Positions 34,496 to 42,238 of a stretch of 64,000 nucleotides of DNA are shown piece after piece. Every line of letters begins with the position of its first letter. The stretch's first letter is position 1. The position numbers and the translations under genes are program-made. Source of the DNA: Pseudomonas baetica (GTDB lineage Bacteria > Pseudomonadota > Gammaproteobacteria > Pseudomonadales > Pseudomonadaceae); assembly GCF_019733355.1 (NCBI RefSeq), contig NZ_JAIHLQ010000008.1:62001-126000 (forward strand), read 5' to 3'. The notes beneath the pieces are model-generated. The model did no database searches, was not told where the DNA came from, and was given only the letters and a program-made list of their open reading frames with translations.

Positions 34496-35886
34496 ATCCG
34501 CTGGATAGGTATTACCGCCTTGAGGCGGAGCAGGGCGTGCTGGGCGCGATAATGATTGCCTCGCTCAATCAGAGCGCCGGAATGCTGGACGAGATCGTTT
34601 TGCAGATGAAGTCGGGAGACTTTTGGCACGAAGATAACGCGGCGCTGTTCGATGTGATTTGCGACTGCCATGCGCAGCGGATGCCAGTTGACGCAGTGAC
34701 TCTCGGGTCAATACAGCGCTACCTGCCAAGCGGGGCATCCACCCTGCAATACACCATCGATATTTGCCGGGGTGTTCCGTCAGCTGCTAACTGGAAGAGT
34801 TACGCCCAGACCGTTAAGAAGTGGGCGCTGGTGCGCCAGTTTCGTGACCTCGGGCGCATCGTTGACACCTGCGTCGATGAAGATCTTCCGGCGGATGAAA
34901 TCCTTGATCAGTGCGGCCTGGCGCTGGCAGACCTGCGAGACCTGCAAGCATCCGGCAAAGCCGGTTACAAGCGCATGAGCGACGTGTTGCCGGCGGTGCT
35001 CGACCACATGGACGACGTGCTCAACGATCGGGCGCCACCGAAGCTCTCCACCGGGCTCGCGGATCTCGACAAACTGATTGGATTTCTGCGCCAGAAGTCG
35101 ATGGTCGTTATAGGCGGTCGCCCTGGTAGCGGAAAGACGATGCTGGGCCTGCAGATCATGAATCACGTTGCCACCCAAGGTCGCGGCGTCGGACTGGTTG
35201 TCAGTCTCGAAATGCCGGGCGAGCAACTGACGCTGAGGACGATCGCGAGTCTGGGCGGCGTCGATCTGCGCCGGATGGATGAGGTCAAGTGCCTGGAGCA
35301 GGAAGAGTGGACACGGATCGGCGTCGCGGCTGGAAAAATCAAAGATGCCGAACTCTACCTGCTGGACACGCCCGGGCTGACGATGCCGGCGATTCGCGCC
35401 GAAGCACTCAAGCTTCGCCGCGAGGTCGGGCTGGACATCCTGATGATCGACTACGTGCAGATCGTAGGGAGTGATGGGAAGTCGCAGAACCGGGCGGATG
35501 CGGTGGCCAAGGTGTCCATCGCAATCATGAACCTCAGTCGAGAGCTCGCCATTCCGATACTGGTGCTCGCTCAATTAAACCGTGGCCCGACCAATCGGAC
35601 CAACAAGAAGCCGCAAGCGAGCGACCTCAAGGAGAGTGGCCAGATTGAGCAGGATGCGGACGCGGTGATCTTGGTGCACTACGACCGAGAGTCCGAAATG
35701 GGAGAGCAGGGAGTTACGGAGCTGATCCTCGACAAGGGACGTCAGGCGGAAGCTGGCTCATGCCTAGTACAGCGCCAAGGTCAATTCGGCCGTTTCGTAA
35801 ACTTTGCGGGCCGCGAGCCCACCCAAGAAGAGGTGGAGATCGCCCGCCCCTTCTCCGAACAGTACAAGGGGAGGAAAAAGGCATGA
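34492..35886 (+). CDS. DnaB-like replicative helicase
   Basis: A 464-residue hexameric-helicase family protein. The N-terminal DnaB domain (AEQGVLGAIMIASL) is followed by a RecA-like domain with Walker A GGRPGSGKT (about residue 210), Walker B LMIDYVQIV (about residue 320) and the LKESGQIEQDADAVI motif. It is coupled to the loader by 4 bases. It unwinds DNA at the phage fork. Confidence 0.92.
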   Translation: MNPLDRYYRLEAEQGVLGAIMIASLNQSAGMLDEIVLQMKSGDFWHEDNAALFDVICDCHAQRMPVDAVTLGSIQRYLPSGASTLQYTIDICRGVPSAANWKSYAQTVKKWALVRQFRDLGRIVDTCVDEDLPADEILDQCGLALADLRDLQASGKAGYKRMSDVLPAVLDHMDDVLNDRAPPKLSTGLADLDKLIGFLRQKSMVVIGGRPGSGKTMLGLQIMNHVATQGRGVGLVVSLEMPGEQLTLRTIASLGGVDLRRMDEVKCLEQEEWTRIGVAAGKIKDAELYLLDTPGLTMPAIRAEALKLRREVGLDILMIDYVQIVGSDGKSQNRADAVAKVSIAIMNLSRELAIPILVLAQLNRGPTNRTNKKPQASDLKESGQIEQDADAVILVHYDRESEMGEQGVTELILDKGRQAEAGSCLVQRQGQFGRFVNFAGREPTQEEVEIARPFSEQYKGRKKA

Positions 35887-36518
35887 TCGAGCTGAAACAG
35901 ATGTTCCGTCGATTGACCGGCTTTAGATTTGAAAATCTCACCAGTTCGCTGCAACGCCCGCCGGAGACAACGCGCACGGCCATTGACGAAGCAACCAACT
36001 GCGAGGTTTCAAAACCGCCATTGTTGGAACCGGGCAAGGCGCACGTCCTCCCGAAAGGCGCGGTGCTTGTCCAAGCGCCGAAATACCCGGAGGCCGAGCG
36101 CATTGCCGCCTCGATCCGGGACTTTCCGGAAGACTGGGTTTGGAAGATGAAGGGGTATGAACTCGGGCACGTACCTACCGGTTTCATCCTCTGGGTGGCA
36201 AACCAAGATTATGGGCTCGCTGAGGCTTACAGCACCGGAGGAAAGGGGGCGTTCGCCAAAGCCGAGCAAGCGATCATTTGGTCGGCCGTCGAGGGTTGGC
36301 TGGCTCAGCACAAGATCGGGTTCACCGGACGCCTTCCGAAGGTAACGATCATCGGCCGTCAGTCTACCTACTGGTGCTTCGTCAAGGACAAGCCCTGGGT
36401 GGGTATCGGCAGTTCTCCGGCGGACGCGTATCGGCAGTGGAGCTTTGCTGTCTCCGCCCAATCGCGCAACAACATCAATGCCAACGAATATCTGGAAGTT
36501 CGGAGTGTCACGCTATGA
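35883..36518 (+). CDS. Unknown protein after the helicase
   Basis: A 211-residue protein starting MIELKQMFRR with a 4-base overlap; a longer frame starting at 35760 is not expected. It contains WVWKMKGYELGHVPTGFILW and aromatic-rich stretches, with no known motif. It follows the replication genes directly and may take part in replication or recombination (inference). Confidence 0.65.
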   Translation: MIELKQMFRRLTGFRFENLTSSLQRPPETTRTAIDEATNCEVSKPPLLEPGKAHVLPKGAVLVQAPKYPEAERIAASIRDFPEDWVWKMKGYELGHVPTGFILWVANQDYGLAEAYSTGGKGAFAKAEQAIIWSAVEGWLAQHKIGFTGRLPKVTIIGRQSTYWCFVKDKPWVGIGSSPADAYRQWSFAVSAQSRNNINANEYLEVRSVTL

Positions 36519-36799
36519 ACAACGTAACGGCGGCATTGCCGCGCAAAAGCCTGACCCCTGTCGAGTGCCAGTTCCTGAAACAGGGCAATCGCCTACTGCT
36601 GGAAAAAACCAATGGCCGAATCGGCTCGGCGGCGTTCATGGACATCATTGCCGACTGGCACGCGTCCCGCGCCAACCTGGGTTTCGAGGAGTTCGCCCGG
36701 CGCTGGATCACTGAAGGCAACGCAAAAAACAAGATCGCCAACAAGCTGCTGCGGGAGCTGTTCGGCATGGATGAGCCAAACCCGAGGAAGGCAGCATGA
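36515..36799 (+). CDS. Small unknown protein before Q
   Basis: A 94-residue protein starting MNNVTAALPRKSLTPVECQF, with 4-base overlaps on both sides. Helices end in KNKIANKLLRELFGM, and its size and position resemble NinX/recombination accessory genes. Function not known. Confidence 0.6.
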   Translation: MNNVTAALPRKSLTPVECQFLKQGNRLLLEKTNGRIGSAAFMDIIADWHASRANLGFEEFARRWITEGNAKNKIANKLLRELFGMDEPNPRKAA

Positions 36800-37185
36800 A
36801 AAAACGAACCTACGCAGATAAGCCATTGGGTGACACGGAATACTTGCTGGAGCAGTGGGGTTGGTGGCGCATGGATGGAATGGGTGTGCCTCGGTACGTG
36901 TCACCGCTGTATGCGCTGATCCGTGACAACAACGTGACCGAGGGCGGCGTGAAGAACTATTGCGTCACGGATGATACCGCCTTGGTGGTTGATCGCGCGG
37001 TGGCCAAGCTGGCCCAGCGTGACGAGCAGATGGGTAATTTCATCTGGCTGTACTTCGGTGCGAAGTGGACGATGGTCAGGGTTGGCGAGTCGGCGAGGAT
37101 GTCCGAACGCTCAGCGCGGGAGGTGATCAAGGCTGGTGTTGCGTGGATTGATTGCGCGATCGAGCAAATTCGCCTCGCAGCATAA
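36796..37185 (+). CDS. Antiterminator Q-like protein
   Basis: A 129-residue protein with features of the Phage_antitermQ family: YLLEQWGWWRMDGMGVPRYV at the start, VVDRAVAKLAQRDEQMGNFI in the middle, and an HTH-like end (MSERSAREVIKAGVAWID). Q proteins modify RNA polymerase so that late genes are read through terminators. It is the last gene of the early operon, followed by a terminator and the late region. Confidence 0.82.
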   Translation: MKKRTYADKPLGDTEYLLEQWGWWRMDGMGVPRYVSPLYALIRDNNVTEGGVKNYCVTDDTALVVDRAVAKLAQRDEQMGNFIWLYFGAKWTMVRVGESARMSERSAREVIKAGVAWIDCAIEQIRLAA

Positions 37186-37260
37186 AAAGTTCTTTCCTGC
37201 CGGATAAACACCTGTTTTCATGGCACCGTGTTCAGCTTTTCAAGCGCGACACAACAGACA

Positions 37261-37288
37261 AAGCCCGAACATCGCGTCGGGCTTTTTT
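37261..37288 (+). terminator. Terminator after Q
   Basis: An AAGCCCGA/TCGGGCTT stem with an 8-base loop is followed by T6, 76 bases after the Q stop. It is the expected stop signal that Q would later override downstream. Confidence 0.85.
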
Positions 37289-37330
37289 ATACCGGTAGGC
37301 ATTAGTGACGAAGCCTGCAGGTTCAGGGGC

Positions 37331-37573
37331 TCAGTCGCGCATAGTGCGAGTCAAGGTTTCGCCTGTTCTAGAGTTATGAAACGTCGTCTCGCTGAGTCTA
37401 GTGGAATAGCCGTTATCCACGATCCGGTAGGATTTAGCTCCGTTTTCCCACTCCGTGCTGCCTTTCGAGATGATCCCGTTCTGCTGAGTCTCTTCAACGA
37501 TGGTGTAGATTTTCCCTGCATCGTTTTGAACCTCAAACCGATCAGTTTCCAATGTGCGTTTTACCCTCATCAC
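37331..37573 (-). CDS. Small unknown prophage protein (moron-like)
   Basis: An 80-residue protein on the opposite strand, with AGGAG upstream of a GTG/ATG pair (start at 37573 or 37570). It is rich in beta-strand-type residues (FEVQNDAGKIYTIVEETQQN). It lies between Q and the tRNA-like gene, a usual place for morons expressed from their own promoter in the lysogen. Function unknown. Confidence 0.6.
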   Translation of the reverse strand: MMRVKRTLETDRFEVQNDAGKIYTIVEETQQNGIISKGSTEWENGAKSYRIVDNGYSTRLSETTFHNSRTGETLTRTMRD

Positions 37574-37636
37574 GAGAATCTCCTGGTCAATAAGGCGCGC
37601 AAGATACCTTAGGACCTAGCCGTTTAGACAGTTTTA

Positions 37637-37722
37637 GGAAGGTGGCGCCCAGTGGTGGGCAATCCGGTTTGAACCCGGAGCTATCGGAAACGGTAAGAGT
37701 TCGACTCTTTCACCTTCCGCCA
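37637..37722 (+). tRNA. tRNA-Ser(UGA)-like gene of the prophage
   Basis: An 86-nt sequence with a 7-bp acceptor stem (GGAAGGT/ACCTTCC), then G plus encoded CCA. The D-arm is GCCC-loop-GGGC, the anticodon stem is TCCGG/CCGGA with loop TTTGAAC (anticodon TGA), a long variable arm has stem TATCG/CGGTA, and the T-loop is TTCGACT. The long variable arm and length are typical of tRNA-Ser. Weak points are three bases between acceptor and D-stem and a mismatch/wobble in the T-stem, so it may be degenerate. It would read UCA codons. Confidence 0.65.
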
Positions 37723-37920
37723 ATGTTGTTGATGACCATTGCCAGAGTGGCCCTTTGGGGATGTCTGGACACCGATAAGCCGGTCAGTACGGTGGTGCGA
37801 TAAACACCGGCAGTCAGCGTGCTCTTGCTCCATCACCCTGAAGTAGCGCTGACGGACAGGAGGGGAAAGTCCCTCACCGAATTCTAGTAAGCGCCTCCTA
37901 GGGTATTCTCATATCCACAA
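37723..37920. other. Short intergenic stretch after the tRNA-like gene
   Basis: Nothing coding is visible. It contains several short GC-rich hairpins and lies upstream of the late genes, where a late promoter or Q utilisation site would be expected, but none can be pointed to with confidence. Confidence 0.4.
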
Positions 37921-38175
37921 TCACGACGTGGCCGTATCCGACCAGTCGACCGATTCAGATGCTCGCCACCGTACATCGGCGATGCCATATCTTTCGGCCA
38001 TCGGTTTGGAAAACTTTTTAAGAGGCGGTCGACCAGGTTTTGGAATCGGCGCGATACCGACATCGCAGCTTGCCCAATGCCATGCGTCAGCGGTGTTCAT
38101 GCCTTTCGTTCTGATGACGAAGGTTTTTGGTTCGCCGTGTAGCAGATACTGAATAGTGAAAATGTCGATGCTCAT
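37921..38175 (-). CDS. DUF6555-like small protein
   Basis: An 84-residue protein, MSIDIFTIQYLLHGEPKTFV, with WHWASCDVGI and a C-terminal GIADVRW motif. This matches the DUF6555-type small proteins common in Pseudomonas, with unknown function. It is transcribed against the late genes; GGCGG precedes the start. Confidence 0.72.
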   Translation of the reverse strand: MSIDIFTIQYLLHGEPKTFVIRTKGMNTADAWHWASCDVGIAPIPKPGRPPLKKFSKPMAERYGIADVRWRASESVDWSDTATS

Positions 38176-38281
38176 GCCGCCTCCCTTTTGCGTCTGAGGT
38201 AGTGATCGACTGCGTTTGCAAAGATTCCAAAATTATTGAACGACTGCTGGGTCCTGGCTGGTCAGGATCACCTTATTTTTG

Positions 38282-38309
38282 ACCTCGGCATTAGCCGGGG
38301 TTTTTCGTT
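38282..38309 (+). terminator. Terminator before the HNH/AP2 gene
   Basis: An ACCTCGGC/GCCGGGGT stem with a 4-base loop and T5. It is positioned to stop rightward transcription before the next gene; a Q-modified polymerase would pass it. Confidence 0.7.
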
Positions 38310-38392
38310 TTCGGCTCCCCACACCCATAGCCCTGAGCTGGGAGTGCTGTTGGGGCCGAGTTTATTACGCTCCCCACAAGGGAGGAAGCCGG

Positions 38393-38998
38393 ATGAAGTC
38401 CATGCCAAGAAAATCCATGGCAAGGCCAATCAGCCTGAGCCAAGCAGATCTGTGTGCGATGCTCGAGTACGAGCCTGATACAGGCTTGTTGCGCTGGAAG
38501 TTAAAGCCTCTGCTTGGCGGCTCATCGGATGCGCACACTAAGGCGTGGAACTCGACCCGGTCAGGAGTGGTGGCTGGAACTAGAAAGCTCAGCCCCGGTA
38601 AGGAATATACCCAGGTAAGCGTGAAGGGTCGTTTCTACCATGCCCACCGGCTCATCTGGGTGATCGTTCACGGAAGCATCGACGACACCCTAGTTATCGA
38701 CCACATCAACGGCGATGGCAGGGATAATCGTTTGGCGAATCTTCGCCTGGTAGAGCATGCCGAAAATCAAAAAAATATAACGATGCGCCGAGACAATCGC
38801 ACCGGCGTGATGGGCGTTCGCTGGAATCCAGAGAAGCGAAAGTGGGAGGCGAAAATCACCTCTGGTGGCGTGATCACTTTTCTCGGTTACCACGACTCGT
38901 TTGAGGATGCTGTCGCTGCCCGAAGGATTAGCGAAAAGCAGCATGGCTTCCATCAATATCACGGGCTGTCTCGCGAACAAAAGACCACGCCCGTATGA
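38393..38998 (+). CDS. HNH endonuclease with AP2-like domain
   Basis: A 201-residue protein starting at an ATG with GGGAGGAAG upstream. Residues about 60-130 are an HNH_3-type nuclease (FYHAHRLIWVIVHGSIDDTL, then VIDHINGDGRDNRLANLRLV). The C-terminal part (NRTGVMGVRWNPEKRKWEAK) is an AP2/ERF-like DNA-binding domain. This is typical of free-standing homing endonucleases in phages, so it may be a selfish insertion between Q and the holin. Confidence 0.88.
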   Translation: MKSMPRKSMARPISLSQADLCAMLEYEPDTGLLRWKLKPLLGGSSDAHTKAWNSTRSGVVAGTRKLSPGKEYTQVSVKGRFYHAHRLIWVIVHGSIDDTLVIDHINGDGRDNRLANLRLVEHAENQKNITMRRDNRTGVMGVRWNPEKRKWEAKITSGGVITFLGYHDSFEDAVAARRISEKQHGFHQYHGLSREQKTTPV

Positions 38999-39022
38999 CG
39001 TCGCTCAGAAGCGAGCAGAGAA

Positions 39023-39346
39023 ATGAAGATGCCGGATAAAAATCCTGACTTTTGGGCGCAGGTCTGGCTGGTCCTTTCCACGCCGCTTTGGCAGGGCGCC
39101 ATCATGGCCTTCACCATTACTCTGTTGCGCGTGCTGTACGAAGCCAAAGAGCCAAACAAATGGCGGATCGTCTTCGAGGCGTTGATATGTGGCGCGCTCA
39201 GCCTTTCTGCCAGCAGCATCATTGAATGGATGGAATGGCCGCCGAGCCTTTCCGTTGCAGCTGGAGGTGCTATTGGCTTCATCGGTGTCACAGCGATCCG
39301 AGACCTGATCATCAGGTTCCTCGGTCGCAAGGCAGATGCGGCATGA
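39023..39346 (+). CDS. Holin
   Basis: A 107-residue protein with three hydrophobic segments (IMAFTITLLRVLY, VFEALICGALSLSASSIIEW and VAAGGAIGFIGVTAIRDLII) and a charged C-terminus, the layout of lambda/HP1-type phage holins. It forms the inner-membrane hole that times lysis. The spanin gene follows with a 4-base overlap. No endolysin is adjacent; it lies at 59730. Confidence 0.82.
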   Translation: MKMPDKNPDFWAQVWLVLSTPLWQGAIMAFTITLLRVLYEAKEPNKWRIVFEALICGALSLSASSIIEWMEWPPSLSVAAGGAIGFIGVTAIRDLIIRFLGRKADAA

Positions 39347-39720
39347 AGGCCTTCGCTGCTGCAATCATCATCGCATTGGTGGGGATCTTGCTCATCGGTA
39401 TCCAGCAGTCACGCGTCGTCGCTCTACGTAGCGAGGTGGAGGCTGAGTCCCGAAGCAAGAATGACGCCATTAAGGCGAACACGGAGAGCCAGGCCACGAT
39501 CACCACGCTGCGAGCAGAAGCCAAGCGCAACGCCGACTACACCGCCGATCTGGCCAAGCGTATCAAGGCCAGCGAGAAGAAAGCCGAGAAGGCGAGGAAA
39601 GACTTTGAAGAACTCAAGCGCAACAGCAAGCCTGTTCGTGACTGGGCTGCTCAGCCTCTGCCTGACGGCCTGCGCGGGAAAGCCAGCGCTGGTAACCCAG
39701 ACAAAGGCCGTAAGAATTGA
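39343..39720 (+). CDS. Inner-membrane spanin (Rz-like)
   Basis: A 125-residue protein with an N-terminal membrane helix (FAAAIIIALVGILLIGIQQS), then a long coiled coil (about 25-100), the standard i-spanin layout. It bridges to an outer-membrane lipoprotein to fuse the two membranes during lysis. The partner is encoded in the +1 frame overlapping its 3' end. Confidence 0.82.
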   Translation: MKAFAAAIIIALVGILLIGIQQSRVVALRSEVEAESRSKNDAIKANTESQATITTLRAEAKRNADYTADLAKRIKASEKKAEKARKDFEELKRNSKPVRDWAAQPLPDGLRGKASAGNPDKGRKN

Positions 39721-39877
39721 AGCCCCTGAGCTGATCCCCTGCGAGCGGGTAGACCACGATGACGCCGACCTTCGATACAACGGCGACGTGTGGGAGCTCA
39801 AGGACAAGGCCATCAAGCTGCTGGACACGTGTGCCGATCAAGTTGACGCCCAGATCAAGCGCAGTCAGAGCGAATAG
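39638..39877 (+). CDS. Embedded outer-membrane spanin lipoprotein (Rz1-like)
   Basis: In another frame overlapping the end of the Rz-like gene, a GTG at 39638 opens a 79-residue frame with a lipoprotein signal (VTGLLSLCLTACAGKP; lipobox LTAC). A Pro-containing mature part ends at 39877. A longer frame starting at 39461 exists, but its N-terminal part is out-of-frame Rz sequence. No clear ribosome-binding site marks the start, so the exact start is uncertain. The nested arrangement is typical of phage spanin pairs. Confidence 0.75.
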   Translation: MTGLLSLCLTACAGKPALVTQTKAVRIEAPELIPCERVDHDDADLRYNGDVWELKDKAIKLLDTCADQVDAQIKRSQSE

Positions 39878-40068
39878 CCGGCACCTTGATCAAGCGAACT
39901 GTCCTGTGTGACCAAGAGGCGCGAAGGAATTAGCTGTTGCGCATCAACGGCTGGGATTTCGAAGCCGCCGAGTAGTTGAAGCTGCCGTTCACTTAATTTG
40001 GTCGAGCCTTCTTCCTTTGCCTTGGTCATTCTCGCGTGGTTCATTGCGATTTCATTGAGAGTTGACAC
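39865..40068 (-). CDS. Small unknown protein opposite the late genes
   Basis: A 67-residue frame from a GTG at 40068 with GGAGATG in front; the longer frame to 40116 has no site. It contains SERQLQLLGGFEIPAVDAQQ. It overlaps the Rz1-like end by 13 bases on the opposite strand. Weakly supported. Confidence 0.45.
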   Translation of the reverse strand: MSTLNEIAMNHARMTKAKEEGSTKLSERQLQLLGGFEIPAVDAQQLIPSRLLVTQDSSLDQGAGYSL

Positions 40069-40389
40069 GTTACATCTCCGGTGGACTGCCCAAGCGTATC
40101 GCTGAGTCATGAACATTATTTGGGTGCCGCTACGTCAGATTACCGACGCTCTGGGGCCATTACAATCGACCCCTGTGCAATCCCTAAGCCAGACTCGCTT
40201 ACCCACTCCGCACTAGGTTTTTAGTGCGACAAATGGTCTGTGGAGACTCATGGCCGCGATCATTCCGACCATCACAATAACCTTCAAGCGCGCCTAGTGG
40301 GTGATGCCATGAAGCTCACGACCGGACGCCTGTGAAGAAAGGACAAGTAGGTCGCGACGCGTTTCTCATGGAAGTAGTCATTTCGCGTG
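40069..40389. other. Intergenic region between morons
   Basis: About 320 bases without a convincing gene. A 15-residue frame at 40250-40297 (MAAIIPTITITFKRA) has GGAG in front, but it is too short to judge. Confidence 0.35.
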
Positions 40390-40728
40390 CTACTCGAACC
40401 GGGCCTTCTTGATATCGCCATGCTTGTTCTGAAGATAAATGGAATAAGGCAATAAGACTGTGTCTGTAACAGCTGAGAGTCCCATATCGAGAACAATCAG
40501 TGCGGGAGCAGGGTATCCATCGAAGCCAGTGCTTCGCCGTTGCTCCGCGTCTAGTGTGCAGTAATCAAACACTGTACCGCTGTAGATTCGCGGCACCGAG
40601 TCACAACGGGAATGCCAGCGAGCCAGCTTATTACTAGCCACTGCATCATCCCGGAACGTCGTATTGATCGTCCCACATCCCGATGCTGAAGCGGCCGAAA
40701 GTATCAATATGATCCAGCTGAATTTCAT
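40390..40728 (-). CDS. YceK/YidQ-like lipoprotein
   Basis: A 112-residue protein with a lipoprotein signal (SWIILILSAASASGCG; Cys at about 18) and the motif RIYSGTVFDYCTL, followed by hydrophobic LIVLDMGLSAVTDTVLLPYS. This matches the YceK/YidQ family of small outer-membrane lipoproteins. It is on the opposite strand to the late genes and is a likely moron expressed in the lysogen. Confidence 0.78.
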   Translation of the reverse strand: MKFSWIILILSAASASGCGTINTTFRDDAVASNKLARWHSRCDSVPRIYSGTVFDYCTLDAEQRRSTGFDGYPAPALIVLDMGLSAVTDTVLLPYSIYLQNKHGDIKKARFE

Positions 40729-40857
40729 TGAGTCGACTCCTTTGAAAGGATTTGGATTGTAGTCGGATCGGTGAATTCATTGAGTCATATTCGATAAGTC
40801 GCGACACGTTTCGCGAGAGTAAAAATTGTGTCGCGACACGCGGCGAGGAACCGCAAC

Positions 40858-41034
40858 ATGAGTGACAAGGCCGAGTACTACCAGATGAAGGGCATGGTCA
40901 GCGAGCTGACGCCGGAAGAGCAGGCCGAGGTCATGAAGGCTGAGGCCGATGTGATCGCGATTGCCCAGCGGTCCGACAAGGCATTGATCGGTGCGCTCAT
41001 GGCGATGATACGAATCTCGCTGGAGGCTCGATAG
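40858..41034 (+). CDS. Small unknown protein before the packaging HNH gene
   Basis: A 58-residue helical protein starting at an ATG with GAGGAACC upstream: MSDKAEYYQMKGMVSELTPE. It ends two bases before the GTG of the HNH gene, so the two are coupled. Function unknown. Confidence 0.62.
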   Translation: MSDKAEYYQMKGMVSELTPEEQAEVMKAEADVIAIAQRSDKALIGALMAMIRISLEAR

Positions 41035-41036
41035 TT

Positions 41037-41348
41037 GTGGCTACCAACTCACCCTGGCGTCACCTGTACAAGACGAAGCGCTGGTACAGACTACGGTGGC
41101 ATCAGCTTCAGGCCGAACCAACGTGCCGCCTGTGCAGGGCATTGGGTACGGTTGAGGCGGCAACAGTGGTTGACCACATCATCCCGCACAAGGGTGACGA
41201 GAACATCTTCCACGATGCCAGCGCTCTGCAGTCGTTGTGCAAGCCTTGCCATGACGGCGCCAAGCAACGGCAGGAGCGCACCGGCATTCTCCCTGGTCAC
41301 GACACCTCCGGCATGCCGGTTGACCCGAACCATCACTGGAATCGGTGA
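41037..41348 (+). CDS. HNH endonuclease of the packaging module
   Basis: A 103-residue protein from a GTG start. CRLCRALGTVEAATVVDHII and LQSLCKPCHDGAKQ give the two CxxC pairs and the HNH core. In HK97-type phages a free HNH protein next to the terminase assists the large subunit in cos cleavage. Position directly before the terminase genes fits this role. Confidence 0.88.
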   Translation: MATNSPWRHLYKTKRWYRLRWHQLQAEPTCRLCRALGTVEAATVVDHIIPHKGDENIFHDASALQSLCKPCHDGAKQRQERTGILPGHDTSGMPVDPNHHWNR

Positions 41349-41531
41349 TAGGGCAGCGCTATTGGCAGGATCGACCATCGATAGGGAGAGTCTATCGTCG
41401 GTCAGTCGGCGATAGAGGGGGTGGTCAAATGATAGGGGTTCTCGTTGGATAGGACCGCCCTCGACCTGCTTCTGTATCCGTAACCCGGAAAAACCTCCAA
41501 AAACCAAATTCGGCCAGCATAGAGAACCCTT
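41349..41531. other. Candidate cos region
   Basis: A non-coding stretch between HNH and terminase with repeated GATAGGG-like words. A stem CGATAG/CTATCG lies at 41379-41397, then GCGATAGAGGGGG, TGATAGGGG and GGATAGGA follow. Phages with HNH plus P27-type terminase usually have their cohesive-end site here. No cut point can be read from sequence alone. Confidence 0.45.
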
Positions 41532-41720
41532 ATGGATGACGCTCACGATGATCTGTTGTGCGCGCTAGGCGCCCGCACAGCCCCGCGCGCGAGGCTGTCG
41601 AGATTACAGCGCAAAGAAATCAATCGGCAAGCCCACCTCGCAGCGCAACAGTTTGAACACGCCGAGCGTGAGCGCCTGACCCGAGAGGCGTTGGACAAGA
41701 TTATCAAGACTCGGTCCTGA
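41532..41720 (+). CDS. Small unknown protein in the packaging module
   Basis: A 62-residue basic helical protein (MDDAHDDLLCALGARTAPRA, then LSRLQRKEINRQAHLAAQQF). It lies between the cos-like region and the small terminase. Function unknown; position suggests a packaging accessory. Confidence 0.55.
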   Translation: MDDAHDDLLCALGARTAPRARLSRLQRKEINRQAHLAAQQFEHAERERLTREALDKIIKTRS

Positions 41721-41761
41721 CCGGCCGCGAGCAATACCACTCCCAACCCAAAGAGAACTCT

Positions 41762-42238
41762 ATGGCAGCCAGACGTAGCCGCTCTGATAGCTCGTCGTCG
41801 GCGGTTGCCGCCATGCAGGCCGCATCTTCCGGTCCGATCAAGCCACCTGCCTCCGTGCACTTGCGCGATGGCGATCAACCCTACTGGGATGCGATTGTCC
41901 GCGCCCGCGCCAAAGACAGTTGGACCGACTCCGATTTGATCTTGGCGGGAAACTTGGCCCGCTGCTTGGCGACCATCGAGAAGCTGCAACGTGAGATCGA
42001 CGCGGAGGGCGACATCATCACTAACGACAGAGGTACGCCGGTGATCAACCCACGTCACACGCTGCTGGAGACACTGAGTCGTCGCGCGGTTTCGCTGTCA
42101 CGCTCCCTGCAGGTTCATGCTCACGCCACGCAGGGTGATTCTCGGGACCAGGGCAAAAAGGCCACCAAGCAACGGCAGGCCGAGAAGGTCATCGAAGAAC
42201 AGGACGATGACGACCTGATCCCCCGGGCTATGCACTGA
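41762..42238 (+). CDS. terS: Terminase small subunit (P27 family)
   Basis: A 158-residue protein. The motifs PYWDAIVRARAKDSWTDSDL and NLARCLATIEKLQREIDAEG, followed by PRHTLLETLSRRAVSLSRSL, match P27/terminase_4 small subunits, which recognise the packaging site. The stop overlaps the large-subunit start by one base. Confidence 0.85.
   Translation: MAARRSRSDSSSSAVAAMQAASSGPIKPPASVHLRDGDQPYWDAIVRARAKDSWTDSDLILAGNLARCLATIEKLQREIDAEGDIITNDRGTPVINPRHTLLETLSRRAVSLSRSLQVHAHATQGDSRDQGKKATKQRQAEKVIEEQDDDDLIPRAMH

Noticed and set aside
40250..40297. A 15-residue frame with GGAG in front
   Set aside because: It is too short to support as a gene without homologues.
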